Of a stretch of DNA of 64,000 nucleotides, positions 9,445 to 20,884 are shown piece after piece (within the stretch, counting starts at the first letter, position 1; each line of letters opens with the position of its first letter). The notes under the pieces were generated by a model. The model had not been told where the DNA came from. It was given only the letters and a program-made list of their open reading frames with translations, and searched no databases. The stretch spans positions 29,010,942 to 29,074,941 of the forward strand of contig QCXZ01000001.1 in the NCBI GenBank assembly GCA_025024175.1, in the 5' to 3' direction. A program made the translations under genes and the position numbers. Origin of the DNA: Rhyzopertha dominica (lineage: Eukaryota > Arthropoda > Insecta > Coleoptera > Bostrichidae).

Positions 9445-12400
9445 CTGTAAAATAATACATGTAGGTAATAATAGATGAGTTTTTTGAGGTTTGAGTTTGA
9501 GATTGCTCACGTACCCCTTTGATTATGGAAAACAGGAAAATTACTTTATCTACTTTGCGTTAATAATGAATCGCTATTAAACAAAAAACTGATTAGGAGT
9601 TAAATTGTTTTTGGTAATAATAGGTTTATTGAGTTGGTCGCATTACCATATAACCTTAATCTTTACTACAATTATTTTTATACACAACGAAACATACGTA
9701 ATAACTTGCAAACATGCGTAAAATTTTGGTACAATCTTTGACATTTGCTTCCTAGTAGACACATTAGTTTTGTTTTTTAACAGTGCTCTTATCAGTGATA
9801 TAGAGAAACAGTGCTACCATTTTACACACAAGTACCCTGGCTAAAACGGAAATATAAACAGCCAAATCTTAGTAGGTACTGTAAATAGACCAAATAGCAC
9901 ATTACAAAGAACACAACTTATTGAATGCGATAAATGCTGCTGTTAATATTTCAACAAAGATGAACTGTTGTAATATCAGGGGCAATTCCAAAAGTGTAGA
10001 TAATAATGTCATGTGTAGATTCCTCAGTAGGATTGCGTACGAAGAATGGAGAATCTCAAGTTACATCAGGGGAAATTAAGGCTCTTAAAGATTTAAATAG
10101 AAATATAAATCTATTATAGTTACTAAAACCAATGAAGTTTCAGCAACTGTAATTTTTCGATTAAATGGATCATGAGACTTAAAATTAGTGAATTATTAGA
10201 TGATGAAAGGTACAAAAGATTAGTCTGAGGACCTTACCCCAAAAATTTGCAAATTTACTAAAGATCTTATTAAAATTATTCATATGAGAATATGTCATTA
10301 TTAAAGTATCTGCCTGCAAGGTACCAGATATATATGTTGATATGAAAAAATCTTATTTTTAGTCATAGAATCCGTGGTTAAATTGTTGCACGCTAATTTC
10401 GGGACGCCCTGTATATAGAGAGTTCCATTTCAAGTAAGAGTTGCATGAGATGTGGCAGAGCTAGCACACCCTGTATAAATGAAAATATTTTTGGATTATA
10501 GCAATTTAAAAATAAAGTAGAGTTTGTATCACTACTTTTTTTGAAACTCATAATAAAAAAGTTGCAGAAGAATACCGCACCAATGGGACACTGTTTATAA
10601 ATATTGTAAATTTGGCTTCATGTAAGCATGCAAAATCTCCTAATAGGTTGTATGTATAGTTAAGGGCAAGTAAGCATACTTTAATGTCATTAAATAAACC
10701 GTATAAAAATGTAGGTAATTTCAATTAATTTTAAAAATACCGGTACGTAAAATTGCTAGCTCTAAGCGACTAGGATTTGCAGCTAACTGTTTAATAACGT
10801 GTTACTAAAATTACTGCTCACGTGAACTGTGCTTTGGTACTTTTTAATCCCGTTGCTGCTACTTAATTATCGCGTACGTACCGAAAATTGCTGACAGAAC
10901 GTGACCCCGTCTTGCATGTCACGACGCAGCTCTTCAGGCACTGGCAGATTGCCGATTCTTTCGCTAATTTTCGCGAAATTAGGCTCCAGATTGTCGTCCA
11001 AATAGCCAAGTTCCTGCATCACGCAAGTCACGTTCCTGACCCTGCCGCTCATCTTGGACGTCAACGCTTCTAACTGCCCTCTTATGTCCATGTCCCTCTG
11101 GAAAAGACGTATTGATTATTGGCTTTAGCCTACCAGGAAGAGAGCAAGTTTAAACATGAAGTGAATCTGCTTTAGTTTTTTTTCTCTATGTTCAAAGTAT
11201 AGAATGGCGGCACAATGGGATTTTGATGGCGTTATATTCATTAACAAGTATTCACTACATAAGCATACCGTATAGCAGCTAAACACATGTATTTAATCAG
11301 GGTGTTTAAAGCTGTTACTCAATCGCTTTATCCAGTCTTCTCTGTCATTTCAGCTTCCTTTCTCTTGTTGGGATTTTATTTCCTGGGTGTAGGTTCCAAC
11401 AGGAAGGTAGAAAGAGAAACAGATAAAAAACGCCTATGACACAGCAAATGTAATAACAGAAGTAGAAAGCAACAAAATTAATTAAGTACCATAGAAAACA
11501 ACTTAAATCAAATAAAGAACAATAGATCTACCGGCCTTGGACTAATTAAGTATAGCCTAGACAAACTGTCACGCATGAGGCATGACCCATCGAATGCTTT
11601 AAAGCATAATTAATGGAGAAAATACAGAAGTGGATAAAAGCTAATTTAACATCAATCTTCAGAAAAAGGAGATAGGACAAAACATGGCAGTTTTCAAGGA
11701 ATAAGCTTTACTTTACGACCGAGTGATCTTAAATATATCATATACACTATGTCCCCAGATCAAGTTTACAAGAGGAAAAATTTTTTATCCTTGATTTTAA
11801 ACTAAAACCGGACAGGAAAAGCATCTTTTGCTTGTCATGAAACCAGAAAATGTGAAATTAAAACTTCATTAGTGTGGCTTAGTGGAAAGAAAATTAGTTT
11901 TCCTCTTGATTTTGGATTTAGTAATAATCTTTCTCTGCTCTGGATCACTTTGGCGGTCTTATTTATTTATTTTTTGAGAACGATATGTCACTGACAAATG
12001 GATCTACGCAAGTTATATCACAAAAATGTTTGTTAAAAACATAATTTAATAAATGGCATTCAAAGAAATCGCTTTAAGATAAAAGAAGTAGAAAATCAGA
12101 AATATTATTCAGTTAACCCAACACCCATATCTGCGCACAATTCTACCCTAAAATGAAGCTCATTGAAACTGAATTTCTTGGATGGACAATGATGCTACAG
12201 CGTCTCACATTCTACTTTTTAATTCCTCAATATTATTGGGCAGCTTATGCCTATATACCAATTGCTTAAACATCTCCACTATATAAAAATTAAAAATTGC
12301 CAAATTAAGAGCCCCAGCAGGGCACAATATCAGCCCATTTCTTCAAATCGACTGATCTCCAAATTTAACATTTAACCAGTTAGTAACAATGCGATTACAG

Positions 12401-15400
12401 TGTCTTGCCAAAAAAAAAACATTGTACGCCGGCAGTTAGTCCTAAATCGGCAAGTCCACGGTTAAGAAGGTTTTCTAGCATATCTAAATATGTGTGTTGA
12501 TTCATATTGTTACATTAATCTGAGACAAAACTTATGATCTCTATGTATCGTTTTTGCATAATCCACTGGTTCCAATGTATTACTAAATTTCTGTTTGTAA
12601 GGGTGAATTTTCCTCTCTTTCAAAATTCTTTGAATTCCCAATTAAAATGACCTTCTGCTATTGAGCTTTTTGGCTGATCCTGCACAGATTTCAGATTTCT
12701 GTTTTTTTCAACAGTTTTTGGTTCCGCGTATGAAAAACTTCAATATTCGGAATATTACATAATACAAACTTTAAAGTCCAAAATAAAGATAATGAACTTT
12801 TCTTTCCACTGAGCCAGAATAATTAAGCTTTAAACGCAAATTTGCAGGTTTTGACGTAAAATCAGATAAAATTTTCCTCTTGTAAATTCCATCTGAGTAT
12901 ACTGTGTATATAGTACAGTAACTCAAAGGAAAAAAAGAGAAGACCAGAGATCAGAAAGAAACTTTGGCAATTGTATTCCAACAAACTNTTTACAAGTTAT
13001 CGCCAACCTGAATAATGACTACTCTGTCGCTGTGAAAATAAACAACGGACATGGTCAGAGTTTCTAAACCACTAAGGAACTTTTACAGAGTTACTCAATC
13101 TCCCTTACTTCGTAAAAAAATGTGTTTGTGATTAACATCTTTACACACTTATTAGTATTGTCTACAATACAAAATGGAGTTGCCATTAACTTCTCAAATG
13201 TGAAAGATCAAGAGAATATATAAAAAACAGATTAGGTTAGAGTAGAGATTGTATAAGACAATTGAATGAGCTGTTATGGTATGCGCATATTACTAAGAGA
13301 ACATGACATACTATGTCACATTAAAAAATTGTAAATCCTGAAACAGCAGCAGCTATTGTTGCGTTGCTTTAAAACGCGACAAGTGAACGATATCAAGTGT
13401 AAAATAGCACAGTACGTCTTAACCTTTATCATTTTCTTGGAAACTAGTACTTGCGCCAAACGATCTGAAACTGATCACTGAAGTAAACTAACCCCTTGAT
13501 GATCTTTTTCATTTTGAAAAGTTTGCGAAATCTTCGTTCCACAGCTGTTGTTCGTTAACGAACGGAGAAGCTAATCTTACCAGTCGCCATCTGCAACAGG
13601 CATCATCATATTGCCCGACTTTAGTTTGCCAGAAATCATGGGCACTGGTATGAGAATGAATAGAAGCGTGTTTTGTTTACAGATGACTCAAGGTTTAGCT
13701 TGCTATCTCTAGATAATCTTGAGAGAATATGGCGAAGACTTCAGGAGCATTTTGCAGAATGCACTTTCAGTGCTAAAATATTATTTTGGAGGCCCAGACA
13801 GAGCTGTACATCGTTGTAAGGGGCTCTGTAGCAGCTGCCAAAAACATCGATGAAGTTCTCCAAGATTTTGTTGTACTTTATGTCAATTTTGTTGGAGATG
13901 AATTTCTTTGATGATAACACATTTTAAACTGATGTAAACATTCGTGTTATGAACTGACCAGATGCTTGAACGAAAAATATGAAGCCATGTTCCTGCTCCT
14001 TTAAGTACAAATCAATAGCAGCAATATCTTTTAGAGTAATGGGAACTTATTCCTCAATGAATTTTAGGAATGCCAAGGATAATTCAAGCAATAATTCCGG
14101 AACGTAGGGGTAATACCAACTTTAAAATCGTTTTTGCCAATAAATTGTACCTGCTAATTCCAATAGCATCCTTTGAACTTTTAATTTTTGTATACCTGAA
14201 ACAATTTTTTCTTTAGATAATAAGTAAGTATGTTTATTTTTAAATATATATAAAATATGTAGCTACAGATCTAACTATAAACAAAAAATACAAATGTTCC
14301 ATTTTTTGTATCGGTGGATGTATTATTATAACCATATAAAGAACAACCCACAACACAGTTTATCATTAAACACTATTATATCTACTTACCGAAGTTCGCT
14401 GACTGCCAACATATGGAGAAATGATCGGGATTCCGGCATAAGGTGATGCTCCAAAAGGCTGTTGATAACCCGAAAAGTACATTGGTCCAGGATATGCAGG
14501 TCCTGGGTATCCTGGAAAGTAACCTGGTCCAGCAGGTTGAGGACCATACGGTCTAAACGAAGGTGACTGCAAAATACAAAGAAAAATGACTACCTTTCTT
14601 CAATAAGTGCTATAAGTTTTAAACTCCTTAACGTAAGATATGTACATGTTTTTAGTATTATCATACAGTTTCGCAGACATTTGTGTATTTTAATAAATAA
14701 ACCAGTACAGCAGAAACAAAATGTTGTCAGAAATCTTTTGATGACAGATTCGCCTCGATGTTTCTAATATAACAGCTTAAATTACAACCCGTTCGGACAG
14801 AAAAAAAAACAAGTTTTTTTTTGATAAGGTTAGAGCCAATATCGATTTCTAAAGTATTTCCAAAATCCAATAGTTGCAATAATTATGAATTTGTATATCG
14901 ATCTGCCTTTGGGTTCTTATGTTGCAAATAGTCAAATATGTTGCTCGACCCAGAGTTTTTATACAAACCGTGAGCTATTATAAAATTTAGGCAAAATTTT
15001 TGCGGTGTTTTTTCTCATTTGTTCCCTTGGCAGGTTTTTCCTTCTTCGCTCTATTATTAAGGAATGACCGCAAACTGTAAAGAAATCTTATCTAAACAAA
15101 TATAATAACCACAACAGTGAGTTTAACTATAACCTTCAGCTCTAACTTAAGGAAACACTAAAATAATGTTTTTAAATCAACTGATTTTATTTTGTTTGTT
15201 TTGGTATTAGATACTTACCGGCCTGAATGCCAGAATCGCTTGATGCAGTTTATCCGCGTTGAACGTTTGGTGATTCGCATAAATGGAGTTTTCCGGATCC
15301 AAAATGCCGTCCATTTTGTTATCATCGAAGGGACTAGGGGTGGGTGGAGGTGGTGGTCGTTGTGGTTGAGGGGCTATCGTTGGAGTTTCCATCGCCGCAC

Positions 15401-18365
15401 ATTTTGCACATGCTGCTTTCATTTCCTTCCTGATTTGTTTGACGACCTCTGGCCCAAAACAACTTTCGTAAATCTAAAACCAATTAGTTTTACATGAGAG
15501 GAGGTCTTCCTTTAAACAGTATTATAAATCTGCACATAACTAGTTTTTAAATTATTTGAATTAAATGTAAAATTATCTTAGAAGCAATAAAAAATAAAAA
15601 CATGAGTGTGTCAACGAAAAGCCTTGTATTGATCCGATGGGGAGATAATGCTTAGAATTATAGGGAACATAATCGAACGCAGCAGAAAAAGTTAAAGACA
15701 ACAAGAAGATAAGAGAGAAGATGGATATGAATTGGCGGAAGTAGAAAGAGTAATCAGCCAGCTAGAAATAGAAAACGCACCAGGCCTAGGTGGAATAAGG
15801 CGAGAAATGAGAAAAAAGTAAGGGAAAACGTACGTGGAACGTAGCAACTTAATATTGAAAAGAATAATATAAGAAAAATTAAAATAACTGTAACTAATTT
15901 AGTTGCATATACAAGCGGCAACCCGTGCATAGAGATTTATCCAAGATTGAACATCAGCAATGAAATGATACACTAAAAGATCTATACCTATGCAACAAAT
16001 TTTCGCTAGTGCACCAAGTGAAGAAATATAGACAGTCCTAAAGAAGCGGTACATCATGGACTGATACAAAAATTTAAAACAAAGGGAGGTAATACAGAAG
16101 GGTATGACCAGCTGTTTGCAGTTTTTTTTCACTTAAATGAATGAACAGGTCCTTTAGCAAGGTTAGCGTAGAGAGTAAATGGATATGCCATATCCCTGCA
16201 AATTATTATTAATAAACTTCTTTATACGCAGACAATGAATAATACTTCTAGCTAATAGTAATGCAGGGATAAACGGAAAACGAGATACAAATGTTGCAAT
16301 ACTTAAATGAATTTGCTTGAAGATTAATATTATTGAGATCGGTAAAATAAGTGGTTAGGTTAATCGGAAAAGTCCAAGTGGATACTATCAAAAATGGAGT
16401 TCAAAACAACTGCGACTAATGGAGACACCATAAAAACATGGACTGGAAAAATAAAGGAAACTATAACATAGACGTAGGCGAATAAGATGGCTTTTGATAA
16501 AATGACATGGGGGGAAATGATACCTTGTACACTTGTTATGGTAGAAAAGGATGATAATGGATAAGTATGGCGTGAAATAGTAGATTTTCTATACATACGT
16601 ACTCGTCGCCTTCTACCCGACAATGTTAACAGCGAAAGGTTGTTGAAAGATGACATTCTTTTACAGGTGATGAGTTTTTTCAAAGTCCAACAATGGGTTA
16701 CAGTGCTGCCAGTCAAACAATTTTAAATAATAGCTAAGGTCATGTGGCATTTCATTTGATAGGTAATTTTGTGACTTGCGTTTAGAAAATGGAAATTGGA
16801 CAATCCATTCCAAAGTTGTTAGGGTTTCAGTCATCCTAACTTTTAAAAGCGTTAAGCTAGAATGTTCGGAAAAAATTCCAGTTAGATTGCTGAAAAGTAA
16901 CCTTCTTCTAAAAGTGGTACCTATGTTATTTTTCTGAAATTCCGAATGACGCCATAGTCGCTACGAACCAGATAATAATTATAAATGGCTCATCTGGTCT
17001 CTAATCTCTCATAATCGCGTTCAATAAATAGGAATCGGATGATATCATCTAAAATTAAAAAGATTGACACTGAAGCGATTTCAGATCGAAGCTCTCATAA
17101 CTTTAGAATGGATTGTTCCACTTCGATTTACTAAACTCGATTGTGTAGAGAATGAAAGAGACTTTCAAATATCACTGGCGCCAAATTGGAGTTTGAGGGA
17201 AATATATCACCTTCAAAAGGAAGTTGTTTCTTAACGACCCTACTCGAATTTTATTAGAACTTTAAACGTTTAAAGTTAACGCGAGGGAGAAGGGTATAGT
17301 ACTGTATGCACTCATAGATAAATCACACTTGTAACGACGAAATTCTTCAAAGTTATAGACGTTAGTATCTAAACACTATTAAAATCTCTTAAACATGGAG
17401 GGGAAAATTTATTTTTACGATAGACAACGCATTTTCATTCTATACCAAAAACCACGAATTTACTGTTATTTACTGCCTAAAAATTTTATCAATGAAGTTT
17501 CGCCAGTCTAACTTTGACAAATCACAAGGGTAATAGAAATGTCAAATACTAATTTTTATTTGTCGGTGTTTGAAAAGAATACAACGTTCGAAATTGTGTG
17601 TAGTATTTACAATTATTGTTAGCGTTCAACGCATTCACACAGCTTTTTATGCATAATAACGAAATATTTTTATTAGCATTTAAGCCTCGCAGCAACAAAA
17701 TTTTTGTTTGTTTAGTATCAAAGTTATTGTAACTCAACTATCAAGTGTCAAACCTTGAATTTTCATCAGCTTAAAAATTGCATCTTTTAATTTTTAAGTA
17801 GTTGTAGTAAGTTTCGAAATTTGGCATTTAAATAATTATAATAAAGGTATAAAAGAATCACTAAAAGATTTAATTTTCATATTCTTAGAATGCAAACTTT
17901 ATGGCCATGTTAACAAAATTTTAGTCTTTCATGTTTAAATGTGCTTGGCTTGACCAAGTAATTAAAACTGCTTTGTAAAGAAAAACCGTTCCACTTTAAG
18001 ATTGGGTAGTTAGTAAAAATTCAAACTCCGAATTGCAAGACAAAATTATTTGTATAAATCATCCAAAGCTATTTTTGTGATCTAATATGCATCTAAACCT
18101 AATCTGTGAATTTTACGCGAAGTAATGCTTTTTTATTTATGTCTGACAAATGTTGCACACTCAAGATATTATGCATAAATTTAACCCCATCATAGGAGCC
18201 ATCCATTATCCCTTATTGTAGACATTATATAGTTGATTTATTATACTACAACATACTCACCTTCATCATGGCGTACTTCTTTATAAAACGATCATCACCT
18301 CCACCGAAGGCGCTTGCTGCGGCGACGAATAAAGCCAAGGCTATTACGTAAATTCCTGGCTGCAT
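9133..18365 (-). CDS. Secreted eight-cysteine protein with Pro/Gly/Tyr-rich middle, five coding exons
   Basis: Coding exons on the minus strand are 18365-18261, 15473-15219, 14566-14390, 11097-10882 and 9444-9133. Each is a multiple of three, every junction is phase 0, donors are GTGAGT, GTAAGT, GTAAGT and GTACGT, and all acceptors end in AG. The product has 354 residues. It has a signal peptide (about residues 1-19, ALALFVAAASA), no other membrane segment, cysteines at 40, 57, 60, 204, 247, 253, 277 and 286, an N-glycosylation site at NVT (201-203), a Pro-rich run, and an acidic C-terminus. C277-x8-C286 matches the last cysteine pair of odorant-binding proteins, but the other spacings do not fit well, so the family is open. 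The start codon lies five bases after an acceptor, so a non-coding 5' exon is expected. Its introns carry transposon relics. Confidence 0.85.
10395..10620. repeat. Fragments with CCCTGTATA-type transposon termini
   Basis: CGCCCTGTATATA near 10405 and CACACCCTGTATAA near 10468 match the terminal word of the MITE at 6160-6353, and a weaker one, GGGACACTGTTTATAA, follows near 10588. They lie in the last intron of the secreted-protein gene. They look like adjacent end fragments. No complete element can be delimited. Confidence 0.4.
10882..11097 (-). CDS. Secreted-protein gene, coding exon 4
   Basis: It has 72 codons. It opens RDMDIRGQLEALTSKMSG and then has a glycosylation sequon next to a cysteine, NVTCVMQELGYLDDNLEP, and a second cysteine at VTFCQQ. 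The predicted character is helical and mixed-charge. The acceptor is CTTTTCCAG and the donor is TCG/GTACGT. Confidence 0.83.
11430..11690 (+). pseudogene. Weak non-LTR reverse transcriptase relic
   Basis: Translation gives fragments such as NQIKNNRSTGLGLIKY, which resembles the start of the reverse transcriptase domain in non-LTR elements (usual pattern: lysine/asparagine-rich, then APG.DGI). Stops and frameshifts are frequent. It lies in an intron of the secreted-protein gene. Confidence 0.4.
11741..12911 (-). mobile_element. Decayed mariner-like transposon, about 1.17 kb, with terminal repeats (relic 3)
   Basis: The left end TATACACTATG...TTTACAAGAGGAAAA and the complement of the right end, TATACACAGTATACTC...TTTACAAGAGGAAAA, form diverged inverted terminal repeats. 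Minus-strand translation near 12400-12100 shows fragments of the transposase C-terminus, with a FKQLVYR-like block and then KLPNNIEELKSRM, which is the conserved helix after the third catalytic residue. Many stops and frameshifts mean it is inactive. It lies in the intron between coding exons 3 and 4 of the secreted-protein gene. Confidence 0.65.
13340..13990 (+). pseudogene. Decayed Tc1-type transposase (relic 4)
   Basis: One plus-strand frame at about 13667-13781 reads RVLFTDDSRFSLLSLDNLER and continues IWRRLQEHFAECTFSAKI, the Tc1 core around the first catalytic Asp. A shifted frame gives TELYIVVRGSVAAAKNIDEV and LQDFVVLYVNFVGDEFL, the strand region before the second Asp. Frameshifts and stops separate the pieces. 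It is a different lineage from relics 1-3. Confidence 0.75.
14390..14566 (-). CDS. Secreted-protein gene, coding exon 3 (Pro/Gly/Tyr-rich)
   Basis: It has 59 codons with no cysteine. It is built of Gly-Pro-Tyr-Phe words such as GPGYFPGYPGPAYPGP, a low-complexity, probably disordered linker like those of extracellular or structural proteins. The acceptor is TTTTGCAG and the donor is TCG/GTAAGT. Because it is phase 0 on both sides, skipping it would keep the reading frame. Confidence 0.82.
14567..15218. other. Intron between coding exons 2 and 3 of the secreted-protein gene
   Basis: AT-rich, with no further exon or transposon recognised. Confidence 0.4.
15219..15473 (-). CDS. Secreted-protein gene, coding exon 2
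   Basis: It has 85 codons. It opens IYESCFGPEVVKQIRKEM and carries three cysteines (residues 40, 57 and 60, the last two as CAKC). A run of Pro, QPQRPPPPPTPSP, follows, then HQTFNADKLHQAILAFRP. The acceptor is GGTTTTAG and the donor is CCG/GTAAGT. The frame is uninterrupted and more G+C-rich than the flanking introns. Confidence 0.85.
15640..16720 (+). pseudogene. Non-LTR retrotransposon reverse transcriptase relic
   Basis: The segment at 15739-15810 reads AEVERVISQLEIENAPGLGG, the conserved APG block at the start of non-LTR reverse transcriptases. Further on, LLYADNE near 16215 is a damaged version of the catalytic YADD box, followed by MLQYLNEFA as in this domain. Multiple stops and frameshifts are present. 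It lies in the first coding intron of the secreted-protein gene, in sense opposite to that gene. Confidence 0.6.
16721..18260. other. Remainder of the first coding intron, nothing recognised
   Basis: AT-rich DNA with short random frames on both strands. No repeat ends, exons or RNA genes could be identified. Confidence 0.4.
18261..18365 (-). CDS. Secreted-protein gene, coding exon 1 (signal peptide)
   Basis: It encodes 35 residues beginning MQPGIYVIALALFVAAASAF, a textbook signal peptide with cleavage after ASA, followed by GGGDDRFIKKYAMMK. The acceptor TTTATTGCAG lies just upstream of the leader GCAAG and the ATG. The donor is AAG/GTGAGT. The acceptor in front of the start codon means transcription begins in a separate upstream exon. 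Confidence 0.85.
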
Positions 18366-18370
18366 CTTGC

Positions 18371-19790
18371 CTGCAATAAAAACGCACTCTTGATTTCAGA
18401 CGCTACTGAATGGACTGCCGTTCTGGTTATTAAATGGGCCCAATCGTAAACATTCCATTCATGAAATAGATTGTTGATGTGTGTGCCATTGATTGTCGGC
18501 AGGATGTTTTTAGAAAAATATTTGGTACTTGCATAATTGCTTGTTTATTGTTTTGTGTTTGTTTTGAAACTCGTACAGAATGTAGTTGTTATAGCACGTA
18601 TTAAGGGAATGGGTTAGCTAGGCACCATTTGTTTGATATTCAACTTTGGTAGTTGAGATACTGGTATGGTATAGACTGTAGGCTGTAGGGGCATTCCCTT
18701 AAGAAATATAAAGCATTTTAATTATAACACGGTACTTACCAATTTTCAGGTAGCAAACGTGTTGACAAATAAAAGAATAAAATACGTTCTACAAATGTCA
18801 ACCATATATCATATATATCTTTTTTTCCTACCTTCAAGCATCATACAACATGCACCATTCGTAAAGAAACAAGTGAATGAACAAGTCTTAAACAGAACCT
18901 TATAAAAAGTAAAAATAGAACTGCAAATTGATTTACGCAGTATCCAAGCACTTACTATATATAGGTATTTAACTGAAAATTTCACTTCAGTAATTGTTAC
19001 GCATATGGTTCGCCTTTTTAACATAAATTCACCTTATTTACTCAAATCCACTGATATGCTAAATTTATGCTTCCTTTACATTCAAACGCTCTCTTTTGTT
19101 CCCAGTCTCATAACTTCCAAGGAAGTAATTTTGCGCGTCTACATACACAGTAAATCCATACAAGAACAACAATTTTGCATTTTTCCATAATCCCAACGCC
19201 AGATGGTCATAACACACCTAAATGGTGGGAAAACTACACTAAGCGCTACACAGCATCATACATAATTTATTAGTTTCTGAAGTTTGCATGTCGAGGCAAT
19301 TTCGCGGTCAATAACTCGGCTCATCAAGTAATTCTGGGGATTAAAAGAATAATGCAAACATCCACATTGTAGGTACAGGTACTTACACGGAGATATTATG
19401 CATGCAGCGATTTAAAAAAAACAAGGCTTACTCTTCTTGCTGTATACACTGCGCCAATGCGAATTGTTGCATTTATTATTGAATGATAGCAGCTTCTTAG
19501 ACCGTTCTTCTGTATAGTATGTTTTATTATAGCAAGTAATTATCACCTACGCGATTTAGAAAAACAAATTTACTTTTCTTTCTTATGCTTCCTTTCCTTT
19601 GACTTAAGTGTGGCCTCGATGAAAATATATAGAAACCTTTTTGATTTTATATATTATACTTATGGGCCCATATGCAGCATTTCAGTAGTGCACTGGATAA
19701 CAGTGTCATTCGAAGTCTTTCAAAAACTTTTATTACATTAAGGGAAGTGTTTTGTAGGTATGTATTTACTGATAAATTTGCAAGAATATT
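18371..19790. other. Upstream region or 5' intron of the secreted-protein gene
   Basis: No coding frame was recognised. A good minus-strand donor, TTG/GTAAGTACC at 18740/18739, could end a nearby non-coding first exon, as an alternative to the distant candidate at 30787. No TATA box or initiator sits at a convincing distance from it. Confidence 0.3.
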
Positions 19791-19796
19791 TATCGT

Positions 19797-20024
19797 TTGC
19801 CTGCTTCTGTAGTTGTCATGGTAGCTGTAAAAACTATTAAAGCAAAGTTAAGGCATAATAGCCCGGNAATTATTTTACAAGATAACCAGACCGGCCCTGA
19901 AGGCTTACCAGTTTTGGAAATAGAAGGAAGACTTCTGAATTTCAAAGCAGAAGACGAGATATGCCCTCTAAAATCAACATCACATATTTTAGCGCTAACT
20001 ATGATCATTGAACTATATTACTAA
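19797..20024 (+). other. Unassigned 75-codon ORF
   Basis: The frame encodes VVMVAVKTIKAKLRH, then IILQDNQTGPEGLPVLEIEG and FKAEDEICPLKSTSHILAL, ending IIELYY with a TAA stop. It looks more protein-like than the surrounding noise, with balanced charge and few low-complexity runs, but I do not recognise a family. CTGCTTCTGTAG at 19801-19812 could act as an acceptor. It may be an exon, a transposon fragment or chance. Confidence 0.3.
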
Positions 20025-20182
20025 ACTTATAATTTACTAACCCACACCGATATTACGTATATTATACTATAAATTACCAATAAACACGAGGGGAAGTAAC
20101 GGTCGATTACTACGTAGAGACTTGAAACAATTAAGCGTATGTCGACCTGGGTTTGAACACAAAGAGTACTCTTTTTTCTCAG

Positions 20183-20222
20183 CTAAGCTTTCGACTTTAT
20201 TTCAAAGTCTTCTTCAGAGCGC
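20183..20222 (-). other. Penelope-like 3' motif, hammerhead-like relic
   Basis: The minus strand reads CTGAAGA, a 6-bp hairpin GACTTT/AAAGTC with loop GAAAT, then GAAA. This is a hammerhead core layout with one substitution in the first box (CUGAAGA for CUGAUGA). Similar motifs close Penelope-like retroelements, and the element at 51618-52373 carries a related one. No coding part of such an element is recognisable next to it. Confidence 0.4.
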
Positions 20223-20289
20223 AGAAATTTGAGATTAAATGTAGGTACATAATGTTAATACGTAAGAAGGTATTTTCCAACAATATTAA

Positions 20290-20880
20290 TAGTGTTGCCT
20301 TCCTCACGAACAAAGTTTGTTAAATACAATTTAAATTCAACGAAATTACAAATCACTTTAAATAACCTTATATCTAAATTTTTTAATATGCAATTTACAG
20401 GTGCACAATCTTGTAGAAAAATGCCTTCCTGTAGGGGATCATCATAAAGATGTTCTATGAGTACTATTAGATTTTCGTTTTGATAACGTTCTGCATTAAT
20501 TGTTCCTGAAAATCAAATAATACTAAATAATTAAGGAGAAAACACTTCGCATTAGAAGAAACTTTGGGGCTGAGAATCCTTCTTTTGCTGATAGCACTCC
20601 TATTTTATCTGGATGGAGAGTGGAGAGATTCTTCAACAATTGCATGAGGATGCTCTGTTGTCACAATGCTCACACTTTGTGAGTTTATATAGCCAGACAG
20701 GTTAATGAAACCAAGTTTCGTCCATTTTCGTTGTTTTTAAACTGTTATTCAAATACCACTGACAAAACCGTAATTTTTTAGGGAAATCTATCAGTCGTAA
20801 TTCTTGAACGGATTGGATACACACATGGCCACCTCTAACAAGGTCGCAGCCCTAGTAAATGGCAACAGCGCATTTGTTGT
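20290..20880 (-). pseudogene. Decayed mariner-type transposase (relic 5)
   Basis: The minus strand from about 20730 shows a damaged MDEAWFH-like first catalytic block, a stretch read as SGYINSQSV, and EHPHAIVEESLHSP. Further along come AIVEESL and LYDDPLQEGIFLQD-like pieces in shifted frames, typical of the region up to the second catalytic Asp. Stops and frameshifts are abundant. It is another mariner lineage, distinct in sequence from relics 1-4. Confidence 0.55.
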
Positions 20881-20884
20881 ATCA

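Noticed and set aside
15192..15497. Plus-strand 101-codon ORF
   Set aside because: It is antisense to coding exon 2 of the secreted-protein gene, whose frame, splice sites and phase are consistent on the minus strand.
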